Shown: one piece after another, positions 35,527-44,560 of the stretch
Layout of the letters: every line of letters starts with the position of its first letter
Position numbering within the stretch: the stretch's first letter is position 1
Source: SXOA01 sp051004015
GTDB taxonomy: Bacteria > Planctomycetota > Planctomycetia > Pirellulales > Pirellulaceae
Length of the DNA: 64,000 nucleotides
Assembly (NCBI GenBank): GCA_051004015.1
Contig: JBPCKT010000048.1
Location: forward strand, 62,001 to 126,000
Reading direction: 5' to 3'
Made by a program: the position numbers and the translations under genes
Notes under the pieces: model-generated
What the model was told of the DNA's origin: nothing
Database searches by the model: none
The model's input: the letters and a program-made list of their open reading frames with translations, nothing else

Positions 35527-37095
35527 ATGCCCCGTCTGTTCGCTATTGAGTGGGATGCCGCCGAGGCCCGTGTGGCCACCGGACGTCCGCGCGCCGGGGG
35601 GGGGCTGATTCTGGAGCAGGCCTTCATCGTCAATCTGCCGCAATCACCGGCGGGAGGACCGGAGCCGGGAGCCAGGGAAATTGGGGAGCGGATTGCCCAG
35701 GCACTCTCCGAGCGGGGGCTGTCCCGCGGAGATGCCCTCGTCGCCGTTGGCCGGACCAGCATTGAGCTGCGGTTCCTGACGCTGCCGCCGATGCCGCCGG
35801 AAGAGCTGCCGGATTCAGTGCGCCTGCAAGCGGTGCGGCAGTTCAGCACGCTCGGTGACGACTGGCCGCTGGACTTTGTGCAACTGGATGCCAATAAGGA
35901 TGGCGGGACGAACGTGTTGGCGGCTGCGATTTCTCCGGAGCTGGTGAAGCAAACACAAGAGACCTGCGCCGCCGCCGGCCTGACTTTTTCCCGCCTGGTG
36001 CTGCGTCCCTTTGCCGCGGCGGCATTGGTCAAGAAGCTGGCGGCCGATGGCAAGTGCCGCCTGACGATTGATTTCCTGGGTGAAGAAGCGGACCTGAGCG
36101 TGCTGGCCGGCGAAAAGCTGGTGTTTCCCCGCACGGTGCGTTTGCCTTCGGGCGCCAATGCGGAGACGCTGGCCCGGTCGCTGGTGGCGGAAGTCCGCCG
36201 CACGGTGGTCGCGGCACAAAATCAACTGGGTGGACGCAGGGTCGAGCAGGTCGTCATCTTCGGCGACAGTGCCCATCACGAATCCCTCCGCGCGCTCCTC
36301 CAGCAGGAGCTTTCGCTGGATGGGGGCGTGGAGCTCTTGGACCCCTTCTCGGAAGTGGAGCAGTCGCGAGAGCTGCAGGCCCGCCCGCCGCGGAATCCCG
36401 GCACGTTCGCCCCCGTGCTGGGAATGCTTTTGGATGAAGCCTCCGGGTCCGCGCCGGGGATCGACTTCCTGCACCCTCACAAGCGTCCCGTCCCCCCCAA
36501 TCGCCGCCGTTTTTACATAGGCCTGGGCGCAGCAGCCGCCGCCATTCTGCTGCTTTGCGTCGGCTATATCGGGTTCGACCTGCGGCAGCTCGATGCGCGG
36601 ATCGCCAAATTGCAAAAGGAGAAGGCGTCGCTTGTCGAAAAGAACAAGAAGGGGAAGGCGATTCGCGAACAGGCGGCCAAGGTCGATCCGTTCGTTGCCG
36701 CGGACATCGACTGGCTGGAAGAGCTGCGAGTCATCTCGGAAAAAGCTCCGCCCCCCGAGAAAGTCCGCGTCGATGGTTTCTTTGCCGGAATTCGCCCCAA
36801 GACCGAGGGTGGCCTATTGCTCGATGCCGTCACCGACGGTCCCGACGTGGTGCCGGAGTTCGAAAGGGCCTTGCGGGATGACCGCCATATTGTGGAGGGA
36901 TCAGGCGGCAAACGCGATGAAAAAGCGGTCGGCCTGAATTACCGGATCCGCCAGGACATTGTCATCGCGCCGAACGACCCCACCGCACCCGCCCGCTCGA
37001 CAAAGGCAGCGGCGGCGGAAAAGACGAGCGCCCGCAAGGCATCCCCCGCCAAAGGCCCTGCGGCCAAGGCCAAAGAGAAAGGGGGCCGCTCATGA
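35527..37095 (+). CDS. gspL: GspL/PilM-PilN-like secretion platform protein
   Basis: The 522-residue protein has an actin-like cytoplasmic domain resembling PilM/GspL (MPRLFAIEWDAAEARVATG; EELPDSVRLQAVRQFSTL; RLTIDFLGEEADLSVLAG), one transmembrane helix (FYIGLGAAAAAILLLCVGYIG, about residues 340-360), a coiled-coil and a periplasmic domain. It is predicted to bind GspE and the M-like protein encoded next. It ends in an Ala/Lys-rich tail. ATG 35527 starts exactly at the actin-like fold; the longer ORF start lies in a palindrome. It overlaps the next gene by 4 bp. Confidence 0.82.
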   Translation: MPRLFAIEWDAAEARVATGRPRAGGGLILEQAFIVNLPQSPAGGPEPGAREIGERIAQALSERGLSRGDALVAVGRTSIELRFLTLPPMPPEELPDSVRLQAVRQFSTLGDDWPLDFVQLDANKDGGTNVLAAAISPELVKQTQETCAAAGLTFSRLVLRPFAAAALVKKLAADGKCRLTIDFLGEEADLSVLAGEKLVFPRTVRLPSGANAETLARSLVAEVRRTVVAAQNQLGGRRVEQVVIFGDSAHHESLRALLQQELSLDGGVELLDPFSEVEQSRELQARPPRNPGTFAPVLGMLLDEASGSAPGIDFLHPHKRPVPPNRRRFYIGLGAAAAAILLLCVGYIGFDLRQLDARIAKLQKEKASLVEKNKKGKAIREQAAKVDPFVAADIDWLEELRVISEKAPPPEKVRVDGFFAGIRPKTEGGLLLDAVTDGPDVVPEFERALRDDRHIVEGSGGKRDEKAVGLNYRIRQDIVIAPNDPTAPARSTKAAAAEKTSARKASPAKGPAAKAKEKGGRS

Positions 37096-38279
37096 GCTCG
37101 CGCGAACGTATCCTCGCCATCTCCATCGGCTCCGTGCTGGCCTTGATCGTCGTGTTTTGGGGCTGGTCCAGAATCAACGCCATGTACACGTTTCGCCGGA
37201 CGGAGCTTACCAAGCTGGAACAGGCTATCGCCGGAGAACGAAAACTCGAGCGTCAGACCACCGCAGCCCAGTTCCGAATGCGGAATTACGAAGAGCGCTC
37301 GCTGCCGCCGGTTCCTTCCGAGGCTCGCTCCGCGTATCAGACCTGGCTCCTCAAGCTCTTCGACAAGGCGGGCATGGCCCAACCGCAGGTGACCATGGGG
37401 AAGGGGAAGAAAGAGCGCAATCTCTTCACCTCCCAAACCTTCAGCGTGCATGGCCAGGGAACGCTGCCGCAGATCGTCAAGCTGCTGCACGGTTTTTACA
37501 GCGCCGACTACATGCACCGCATCAGCAAGCTCAACATCAAGCCCATTAAGGACTCGAAGAATTTGGACGTGACCGTGGATGTGGAGGCCCTCTCATTGCA
37601 GCGGGCCGCCCCCACCGCCACGCTTGAAGAGCGGCCGTCGGATCGGCTGGTGCTCCCCAAGCAGGACGACTATGTCCGCGTCATCAGTGAGCGCAACTTG
37701 TTCGGCCCCCCCAATCAAGCTCCGCGCATTTCGGGCCTGGGAAATCAAAAGGCGATCCGAGGGCGGGGCGTGGACATCGCCGCCCGCGGCAGCGATCCGG
37801 ACAAGCTGGACAAGATTTCGTACAAAATGGTCAAGTCCGGCGCGAATGACGCCCGGCTGGACTCCAGCAGCGGCAAAATCTCCTGGACGCCTCGGACCAA
37901 CGGCAAGTACGAATTCCTCGTGCGAGCTACCGACGACGGCTGGCCGGCCAAGTCCTCCAAGGATGAGCTGCTGGTGATCACGGTGGAAGACCCGCCCATT
38001 CCGCCCCCCGAGCCCCCCCGCAAACTGGCCTTTGACGATGCCAAGTTCACCTTCCTCAGCGCGGTGATCGACGTGAGCGGCACGGGACAAATCTGGCTGA
38101 GCATCCGGCCCAAGGGGCAAACGCTCAAGCTTGCGGTCGGAGACACGTTCGAGGTGGGCTCCGTCAAAGGGACCGTCACCTCCATCGGCGAGGGAGACTT
38201 CACCTTCGAGAGCGATGGCAAGGAGCATAAGCTGTCGAAGGGGGGCAATTTGGAGGAGGCGGTTTCTGAGCCGCAATGA
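37092..38279 (+). CDS. GspM/GspC-like fusion with Ig/cadherin-like insert
   Basis: The 395-residue bitopic protein has an N-terminal membrane helix (ILAISIGSVLALIVVFWGW), a coiled coil and a PilO/GspM-like ferredoxin fold (about 25-175). A linker with ISERNLFGPP, the ERNLF signature found in GspC and PilP homology regions, follows. Then come a cadherin/Ig-like domain (about 215-300; DPDKLDKISYKMV, SSGKISWTPRTNGKYEF, VRATDDGWPA) and a C-terminal HR/PDZ-like beta region (IWLSIRPKGQTLKLAVGDTF). This would combine GspM and GspC roles in one chain linking platform and secretin. Assignment is by position and motifs. Confidence 0.68.
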   Translation: MSSRERILAISIGSVLALIVVFWGWSRINAMYTFRRTELTKLEQAIAGERKLERQTTAAQFRMRNYEERSLPPVPSEARSAYQTWLLKLFDKAGMAQPQVTMGKGKKERNLFTSQTFSVHGQGTLPQIVKLLHGFYSADYMHRISKLNIKPIKDSKNLDVTVDVEALSLQRAAPTATLEERPSDRLVLPKQDDYVRVISERNLFGPPNQAPRISGLGNQKAIRGRGVDIAARGSDPDKLDKISYKMVKSGANDARLDSSSGKISWTPRTNGKYEFLVRATDDGWPAKSSKDELLVITVEDPPIPPPEPPRKLAFDDAKFTFLSAVIDVSGTGQIWLSIRPKGQTLKLAVGDTFEVGSVKGTVTSIGEGDFTFESDGKEHKLSKGGNLEEAVSEPQ

Positions 38280-38286
38280 GGGGCTA

Positions 38287-38352
38287 AAGCGGAAAGCGGA
38301 AAGCGGAAAGCGGATTGGAGCAGCGCTTTCCGCTTTCCGACTTCCGCTTTCT
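38287..38352. repeat. AAGCGGAAAGCGG palindrome before gspD
   Basis: The left arm (38287-38313) is direct repeats of GGAAAGC and the right arm (38324-38352) is the reverse complement GCTTTCCGCTTTCCG..., with a loop of about 10 bp. The remaining 170 bp to gspD have no supported gene. Confidence 0.85.
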
Positions 38353-38521
38353 TCCCGCCCTATCCCCTTGCCTGTCAATGGTTTTCGCTTTTTCTTGCCA
38401 CGGTCGAAATCCGCTGTTTGCATTCAGGTACATGGCAAGATTTGCCGATTATTCCACGTAAGCAGATTTTTCCGGCGCGTCTGCGCGCCCGGAACGCATT
38501 CACTGCACGGGGGATTCGCGG

Positions 38522-41500
38522 ATGGGAACTTCACTCTCTATCGGGCTCGCACCGGCCAAGGCACGGCTGCTCGCCGGACTAGCTCTGGCCGCTGCCGCGG
38601 GGCTGTCCACCCAGGGAATGCTCAGCGCCCAGCAGCGCCAGCCACAGCGAGCCGCCAGCGCGCGGCAGTTCCGCTTTCAGGAGCAGGTGGAGGTCGCCCA
38701 GGCGGAGCCGGTACCCGATAACGTTCCCGAAGCTCAGCACACCGAGATGCAGGCCTATCCCATTCCACCGGATCGCTTGCAGGAAGTCGCTCTGGAACTG
38801 CAGAAAAGGTACATCAGCCGCAAAGACGTCCGCATTACGCCCAACAGGCGAGTCAACCAGATCTTCGTCAACGCCCCCATCCAAGTGCTGCACGAGATCG
38901 CGGCTCTCCTCGCTCCGGATGTTCCCGAGGAGCAGGCCCTGCCCGCCCCCAAGCCGGTGGACCAGCGGACCATACCGCCGGCCGGCCAGCGAGTCCGGGG
39001 AACGCATCCGCTGAAGAACGTCTCGGCGCACGATTTTGAGCTCGCGCTGGCCCGCATCTGGCACAAGCGGGCGAGCTTCACCACGAGCCACGACCGGCGG
39101 ACCACGCAGGTCAAAGTTCCCTTCGGGGAAGAGGGGCTGGTGGCGATCACCATCGATCACGAGCGGGACCTGGTGAGCATTGACATGCCCAAGAATGCCC
39201 AGGATTCCTGGCGGCAAGTGCTGCGGGCCATCGATGCGCCGCAGCGGCCCGGGGGCACGCAGTCGGAACTGGTCGCACTCAACCGGGCGGAGCCGGAGAA
39301 GGTCAAGAAGGCGCTGGAATTGATCCGCGCCGTCACGCGTCCGTTCGCCGCTGCCGACGGACCCAAGCGGCACATCGGCCAGTTTGTTTCCGCGATCTTC
39401 CAGCAGGAGCAGCCCGCGGCCGAAGGTCAGCCAGCCGCTGGAGGTCAGCCGCCGCCCGCGGAGGGTCAGCCGTCGCCGGTGGTCCCGTCCGAGATCGAAC
39501 GGGCCGCGGAAGCGGGCGAGCTATCGGACGAGGAAGGGAAGATCGGTCCCGTCGACATCCAATACATCGAAGGTCTCGACATCCTCATCATCCGCGGCAA
39601 AAAGCGGGACGTGGAGCGGGTGCAGCGGATCATCGCCCAGATTGAGGCGGAGAGCGAAAAGACGCGGCCCGAGGTCGAAATCTACATGATGGAGCACGTC
39701 GACGACCAGGCGATGGCCAACATGATTAACCAGATTTACACGCCGGCCCTTGGTGCGCGGCAAGGAACGGTCACCGTCGTGCCGCTGGTCAAGCCCAACG
39801 CGCTGCTGCTCATTGGCCGCCGCCAGGGAATTGACTCCGTCATCGAGCTGATCAAGAAGATTGACCAGCCGGTCGCGCCGGACAAGATGCTGCGGATTTT
39901 CAAGCTCAAGTATCTGTCCGCCATCGATGCGGAAGCCAAGCTGCGGATGTTCTTCACCGATCGGCCGGGAACTGGGACTACGCTGCGTTTGGGACTTGGA
40001 ACGCGAGCCCTGATTATTGCCGACTATCGGAGCAACTCGCTGATTATTCAGGCCAGCCCGCGGGACATGGAGGAGGCGGCGCACATTCTGGATACGCTGG
40101 ATCAAGATACAGGCCCGGTAAAAATGGAAGTGCGTATCTTCCGTCTGAAAAACTCACTGGCGGACGAAATCATTCAGGTATTGCAGGAAGCCATCTACGC
40201 CCAGCAAGCGCAGGCCCAGATTTCGCAAGGCGCGGGGGGTCAGGGGGGACAGAATCTCTTGCAGCAGCAGGGGCAAGGGGGCCAGCAAGGTGGCGGAGGA
40301 GGAGCCGGAACGCCGACCCGGGCCGTCTCCACTCCCAAGCCGACAAGCCTCATCTTCCAAAACGTAAACAAGACCGGCGTCGTGGAGCTGCTGGAATCCG
40401 GCATTCTGTCGGACGTGCGATTGTCCGCGGACCCGCGATCGAACTCCCTGATGGTGACCGGTCCCGCGTCCAGCATGGATCTGATGGCGGCCCTGATCGA
40501 ACAGCTCGATGGTCTGCCGGCGGTGTCGGCCCAGGTGAAGATTTTTCGCCTGAATGATGCGGACGCCACCCAAATTGCCACGATGCTGACCACATTGTTC
40601 GGCCAGCAGGCGAACCAGCAGCAGGGAGGAGTGCAGGGCTTTCAGTCAGCGACGAGCGCCGGGGAGACAACATTAGTCCCGCTGCGGTTCTCGGTGGACA
40701 CCCGCACCAATAGCATCATTGCTTCCGGCAACGCTGGCGATTTGTCGGTGGTACGCTCGATTTTGACGAACCTGGATCAAAGTGATCTGCGAGGCCGCCT
40801 GACCAGTGTCTACATGCTGAAGAATACGACCGCCGAGCCAGTCGCGAACGCAATCAACCAATACCTGACGAATCGGCAGACGCTCAATACGCAGGCCACC
40901 AACCTGGTCAGCCCGGTGAGCATTTGGGACCAGGCCATTATCGTGGTTCCCGAGCCAATCACCAACAGCCTGATTGTGAACGCCTCGCCGCGCTATGCCG
41001 AGGACATTAAGCAAATCATCAAGCAGCTCGACCAGCGGAAGAACATGGTGGCCATCCAGGTGCTGATTGCGGAGGTTGCTCTCAGCGACGTGGAGCAGTT
41101 TGGCATCGAGCTCGGCATTCAGGATTCGCTCCTGTTTGATCGCGGGCTGGGGACGATCGGGTTTCCCTTTAACCAGGGGGGAATTGGAAATAGTACGTCG
41201 GCGGCATCGCTCGCCACGCGGAACGCGGCTGCCGCCCAGGGACTCTCCAACTTGGGCGTGGGCCGCACGGACGCCACTCTGGGCTACGGCGGCCTGGTGC
41301 TCTCGGCCAGCAGCGATTCGGTGAATGTGCTGGTGCGGGCCTTGCAGCAGTCCAGCCGGCTGCAGATCCTGAGCCGCCCGCAGGTCCAGACGCTCGATAA
41401 TCAGCAGGCCAACGTCCAAGTGGGGGCGGACGTTCGCTTTGTCTCAGGCACCACCATTACCAACGGCCTCGCCCAAAACAATGTAGAGGTGGTTCCCGTG

Positions 41501-42424
41501 GGAATCATTTTGCAGGTGACTCCCCGGACCAATGAGGATGGCAACATCATCATGTTCGTGGACGTCACCAAATCCGAGCTAGGACCGGAAGCGGAAGGAA
41601 CGACCGTGGCTATTTCCGCCACCGGCGAGGCAATCCGCGTCCCTCAAATCAAGAAGACCATCGCCAGCACCACCGTCAACACCCGGAGCGGGCAGACGGT
41701 GATTCTGGGAGGGCTGATTACCAGGAACCAGTCGGAAGTGACGCGGCGCGTGCCGTATCTCGCGGATATTCCCGTGCTGGGGCGGCTGTTCCGCTTTGAT
41801 GCCGTGACGGTGGACCGGACGGAGCTGCTGGTCATCATGACTCCCTATATCATTCAAACCGATGAGCAGCAAAACTGGTTCAATCAGCGGGAGTCGGAAC
41901 GCATGAGCTGGTGCCTGGCCGATGTGGCGAACTTGCATGGGGAGGTGCCGTACATCACGGGCAACGCGGCGGTGAATGCCCATACGTCGCCGCTGATTTT
42001 CCCGGACGAAAACCCTTCCAGTCCAGAAGAAGTTCCATTGCCTCCCGTGCCGGGCATCGCGCCGCCCCCCATGGGACCGCTGCCAAAGCTGTTGCCCTCC
42101 ACCAGCCGGCGGAGCGGCCCGCAACTGCAGCCGATCGGAGTCGCGCCGCCGCTGGGCGCGGGAAATATCGGCACTGCGAGTCCGCCGGCAATTTCCCAGC
42201 CCGAGCCGGCAACGGCATCGCCGCAAGCCAATGGTTATGAAGCGGCGAGGACGCGCACGATTCCCAAGAGCAAGCCGCTGGCCTGGCCCTGGGAAAACCA
42301 GATGGGGCGGCTTCCTCCTCCGCCGAGACTCTCCTCACCGGACGTGTCCGAAGTGGAACCGGCTGGCTATGCCGATCCTGGACAACCAACGGAGCAAGCC
42401 GTTGAGCCGGCGATTTATCGATAG
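38522..42424 (+). CDS. gspD: Type II secretion secretin GspD, extra-long
   Basis: Outer-membrane secretin, 1300 residues where about 650-750 is usual. It has a signal peptide (LLAGLALAAAAGLSTQG), an N0/N1-like region (about 75-240), and then about five secretin-N modules ending in NSLIIQASPRDMEEAAHIL, NSLMVTGPASSMDLMAALI, NSIIASGNAGDLSVVRSIL and NSLIVNASPRYAEDIKQII. The secretin barrel (about 845-1120) has QVLIAEVALSDVEQFG, QILSRPQVQTLDNQQA, VPVGIILQVTPRTNEDG, VILGGLITRN and LLVIMTPYII. A 150-residue Pro-rich tail follows. The extra N-domains imply a taller periplasmic vestibule. Confidence 0.93.
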   Translation: MGTSLSIGLAPAKARLLAGLALAAAAGLSTQGMLSAQQRQPQRAASARQFRFQEQVEVAQAEPVPDNVPEAQHTEMQAYPIPPDRLQEVALELQKRYISRKDVRITPNRRVNQIFVNAPIQVLHEIAALLAPDVPEEQALPAPKPVDQRTIPPAGQRVRGTHPLKNVSAHDFELALARIWHKRASFTTSHDRRTTQVKVPFGEEGLVAITIDHERDLVSIDMPKNAQDSWRQVLRAIDAPQRPGGTQSELVALNRAEPEKVKKALELIRAVTRPFAAADGPKRHIGQFVSAIFQQEQPAAEGQPAAGGQPPPAEGQPSPVVPSEIERAAEAGELSDEEGKIGPVDIQYIEGLDILIIRGKKRDVERVQRIIAQIEAESEKTRPEVEIYMMEHVDDQAMANMINQIYTPALGARQGTVTVVPLVKPNALLLIGRRQGIDSVIELIKKIDQPVAPDKMLRIFKLKYLSAIDAEAKLRMFFTDRPGTGTTLRLGLGTRALIIADYRSNSLIIQASPRDMEEAAHILDTLDQDTGPVKMEVRIFRLKNSLADEIIQVLQEAIYAQQAQAQISQGAGGQGGQNLLQQQGQGGQQGGGGGAGTPTRAVSTPKPTSLIFQNVNKTGVVELLESGILSDVRLSADPRSNSLMVTGPASSMDLMAALIEQLDGLPAVSAQVKIFRLNDADATQIATMLTTLFGQQANQQQGGVQGFQSATSAGETTLVPLRFSVDTRTNSIIASGNAGDLSVVRSILTNLDQSDLRGRLTSVYMLKNTTAEPVANAINQYLTNRQTLNTQATNLVSPVSIWDQAIIVVPEPITNSLIVNASPRYAEDIKQIIKQLDQRKNMVAIQVLIAEVALSDVEQFGIELGIQDSLLFDRGLGTIGFPFNQGGIGNSTSAASLATRNAAAAQGLSNLGVGRTDATLGYGGLVLSASSDSVNVLVRALQQSSRLQILSRPQVQTLDNQQANVQVGADVRFVSGTTITNGLAQNNVEVVPVGIILQVTPRTNEDGNIIMFVDVTKSELGPEAEGTTVAISATGEAIRVPQIKKTIASTTVNTRSGQTVILGGLITRNQSEVTRRVPYLADIPVLGRLFRFDAVTVDRTELLVIMTPYIIQTDEQQNWFNQRESERMSWCLADVANLHGEVPYITGNAAVNAHTSPLIFPDENPSSPEEVPLPPVPGIAPPPMGPLPKLLPSTSRRSGPQLQPIGVAPPLGAGNIGTASPPAISQPEPATASPQANGYEAARTRTIPKSKPLAWPWENQMGRLPPPPRLSSPDVSEVEPAGYADPGQPTEQAVEPAIYR

Positions 42425-42429
42425 TTTGG

Positions 42430-42539
42430 TGTGACAAAAAAATGGTGGACAGAAAAATAAGGCAGGGAGATTTGGGTGGCAAGAGCGCAGCCGCGATACG
42501 TCCCGAAGTATTTTTTTGTCTGCCATTTTTTTGTCACAC
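42430..42539. repeat. GTGTGACAAAAAAATGG palindrome after gspD
   Basis: Arms of about 30 bp (42430-42460 and 42510-42539) with A/T-rich tracts (GTGTGACAAAAAAATGG / CCATTTTTTTGTCACAC) and a loop of about 50 bp. It could act as a transcript-end structure for gspD, but it is dispersed-repeat-like. Confidence 0.85.
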
Positions 42540-42586
42540 TCCCTCCTGATACCCTTGTTGTGAGCGAACCGCACGGAAGCTGAGCC

Positions 42587-43555
42587 ATGAGAAAATACTC
42601 TTCGTTGGTGCTACTGGCGGTCTTCGTGGCTCTGGCAAGCGGCTGCGCGGGGACAACGAAGAACTGGTCCTCGGCGATGCCCTGGGGCGAGAAATCGTCC
42701 ACGCTTGCCGAGGGGAAGTATCAAGCGCCGGTGAAGATGGTGGCACTCTGGGCGCCGGCGATGTACAACGCGGCTGGCAAGCCGGCGACGCGCGGGTTTG
42801 GAGGGCGGCTCTATTTCTATAACGCCAAAAATGAAACGGTTCCCGTGCAGGGCCAGCTTGTCGTTTACTGTTTCGACGATACGACCAAGACCAACGATCA
42901 CAAGCAAGCGGATCGACGGGTGGCCTTCACACCAGAGCAGTTCAGCGGTCATTTTAGCCCCACGGAGCTCGGCGCTTCGTACAGCGTGTGGGTTCCCTGG
43001 GATGCGGTCGGCAATTCACAAGCGGAAATCAGCCTGGTGCCGATCTTCACGGCCGCCACCGGCCAGGTCGTCGTCGGCCAGCAGTCGCTGGGACTATTGC
43101 CCGGCCCCGAAACGCCGGCTCAGGAAAAGTACATTCAAGAGAGTGTCCTGACAGCCAAGACCACCCACGAAGGGGATGTCACGCGGATCGGGTTTAACGA
43201 GGAGTTGAACGCCGCCGGTGTTCGCCAGAGCCGCATCCAGTCGATGTCCATCACTCTGCCGCAGAACCTCGCCGAGCGCGTGGCGGCCAGTAGGAATCAA
43301 GAGGTGCGGATCATGCCGCAACTTGAGGAGCGAGGGACAGCGAATCCCACGTTGGAGCCCGCCTACGCGCCGTCGCCCGGAGCTCAAGATCCTCACCCCG
43401 GCCCTCTCCCAAAGGGAGAGGGAGCTAAGGCCCTTCCGCGGCAGGTTCAGAGGCCTGGACCGTTAACTCATTCCGAACGGTCTCAACCTCGGGCTCCAAC
43501 AATGCAACCCCCTCGGCCAATTGCCGGTCCCCTTCCGATGCAACCACCCCGGTGA
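42587..43555 (+). CDS. Lipoprotein linked to the secretion locus
   Basis: The 322-residue protein has a lipoprotein signal peptide with lipobox LASGC (MRKYSSLVLLAVFVALASGC), a beta-rich domain (GFGGRLYFYNAKNETVPVQG, LVVYCFDDTTKTND) and a Pro-rich tail. No named family. Position directly after gspD suggests a pilotin-like or accessory role; this is inference. The last 50 or so residues derive from a CCCTCTCCC palindrome and then from antisense of the convergent BON gene (131-bp 3' overlap), so the natural C-terminus may be about residue 270. Confidence 0.75.
   Translation: MRKYSSLVLLAVFVALASGCAGTTKNWSSAMPWGEKSSTLAEGKYQAPVKMVALWAPAMYNAAGKPATRGFGGRLYFYNAKNETVPVQGQLVVYCFDDTTKTNDHKQADRRVAFTPEQFSGHFSPTELGASYSVWVPWDAVGNSQAEISLVPIFTAATGQVVVGQQSLGLLPGPETPAQEKYIQESVLTAKTTHEGDVTRIGFNEELNAAGVRQSRIQSMSITLPQNLAERVAASRNQEVRIMPQLEERGTANPTLEPAYAPSPGAQDPHPGPLPKGEGAKALPRQVQRPGPLTHSERSQPRAPTMQPPRPIAGPLPMQPPR
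43402..43422. repeat. CCCTCTCCC palindrome, copy 2, inside lipoprotein gene
   Basis: Identical to the 21-bp palindrome at 15305-15325. It is read in frame as part of PHPGPLPKGEG, a peptide that also arises from repeats in other genomes. Confidence 0.85.
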
Positions 43556-44240
43556 GCACGGCCGTCGAGCCTTCCATAGTCACGCGGATGGGACCAATCG
43601 CGGAGATGGCGGGCAACTTGGCCAGTCGGCTTTCAAACTTGGCCGTGAATTGCGGCATCGAAACCGGCTTGGGAGCAAATCCGAGCCGGAGCGGGATGCG
43701 GATAGTGGAGCGGGCCGTGTTACGGCCCCCTTGCTGATTAAAATTTCCGCCCTGGTTCATCGAACGGCCGATCTGGGAGAACAGATTGGCGAACTGATTG
43801 TTGTTGCCAGTGGATTGTCCGCCGATGATGTCATAGTTGGAGCTGATGAGATTCGCCCCTCGGCCGTCGCGACTGAGCACTTCTCCGCGCTGGATCGGAG
43901 TGCCGGCGCCGATCTGCCCCGTATTGATCTCGGTTTGAAATTCGGGCGATGTAGTGACGCCGCCGCCGCTGCTGCTGCTTCCACCACTGCTGCTGCCGGT
44001 GGAGCTGCTGCCGGAGTTAAACAGGGAGCCGCTGCTGCCGCCGGAGTTGAACAGCGAGCTGCTGCTGCCGCTGCTTCCTCCGCTACTGGACCCGCCGGTG
44101 CTCATGCCGGGAAACGAGCGCCCCGAACCGCCAGAAGTCGGGACGTTGCGCCCGCCTTGCGCGTGCGCGCTGGCGGCGCAAATCCCAGCCAGGAGAACCA
44201 GGCCGGAAGCCAGTACAAGGAGACGTAGGCTCTTCTTCAT
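43425..44240 (-). CDS. Secreted Ser/Gly-rich protein with BON domain
   Basis: The 271-residue exported protein has a signal peptide (MKKSLRLLVLASGLVLLAGI...AHA), a Ser/Gly repeat region with LFNSGGSSGS units, a Gln/Asn-rich stretch (SMNQGGNFNQQGGRN) and a C-terminal BON domain (about 200-262; KFESRLAKLPAI, GSTAVLTGVVASEGDRQLAE, NELTVQ). BON domains occur in envelope and membrane-interacting proteins and in some secretin modules. It is convergent with, and overlaps, the lipoprotein gene. Confidence 0.8.
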   Translation of the reverse strand: MKKSLRLLVLASGLVLLAGICAASAHAQGGRNVPTSGGSGRSFPGMSTGGSSSGGSSGSSSSLFNSGGSSGSLFNSGSSSTGSSSGGSSSSGGGVTTSPEFQTEINTGQIGAGTPIQRGEVLSRDGRGANLISSNYDIIGGQSTGNNNQFANLFSQIGRSMNQGGNFNQQGGRNTARSTIRIPLRLGFAPKPVSMPQFTAKFESRLAKLPAISAIGPIRVTMEGSTAVLTGVVASEGDRQLAEGVALLEPEVETVRNELTVQASEPAAEGP

Positions 44241-44458
44241 GGGGCACCTGCTAGCAGGACAATCGCCTTTGGCGGTCAGTCAGGACTCTTCACCGTCAAT
44301 CGTCACCACCGCGCCGTGCGGCACATAGTCTCACTGGAACGCCGGTTGTACCGCTCAGCGAACTCTTTCATTGTGGGGGAAGTCTCTTGCCAGGGCAACA
44401 GCGGAGGGCAGACTCGGGCAGGCACTTACTGGACACTTAGTTAGTACTGCGAGTTCGG

Positions 44459-44464
44459 TATAAT
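44459..44464 (+). promoter_or_regulatory. Candidate -10 box
   Basis: A perfect TATAAT lies 290 bp before the gene at 44756 in the 515-bp spacer that separates it from the divergent BON gene. A weak TTAGTT sits 16 bp upstream. The rest of the spacer holds a MITE-like element (44561-44649) and no supported gene. Confidence 0.3.
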
Positions 44465-44560
44465 GGTTTCGAGGATTGGGCTTCGCGGGAGGAAGGTGCC
44501 CTTGCGGCATTAAACATCCGGCGATGGCAAAGGTTCCCTGTTCCCCCTCAACCGAGGAGG

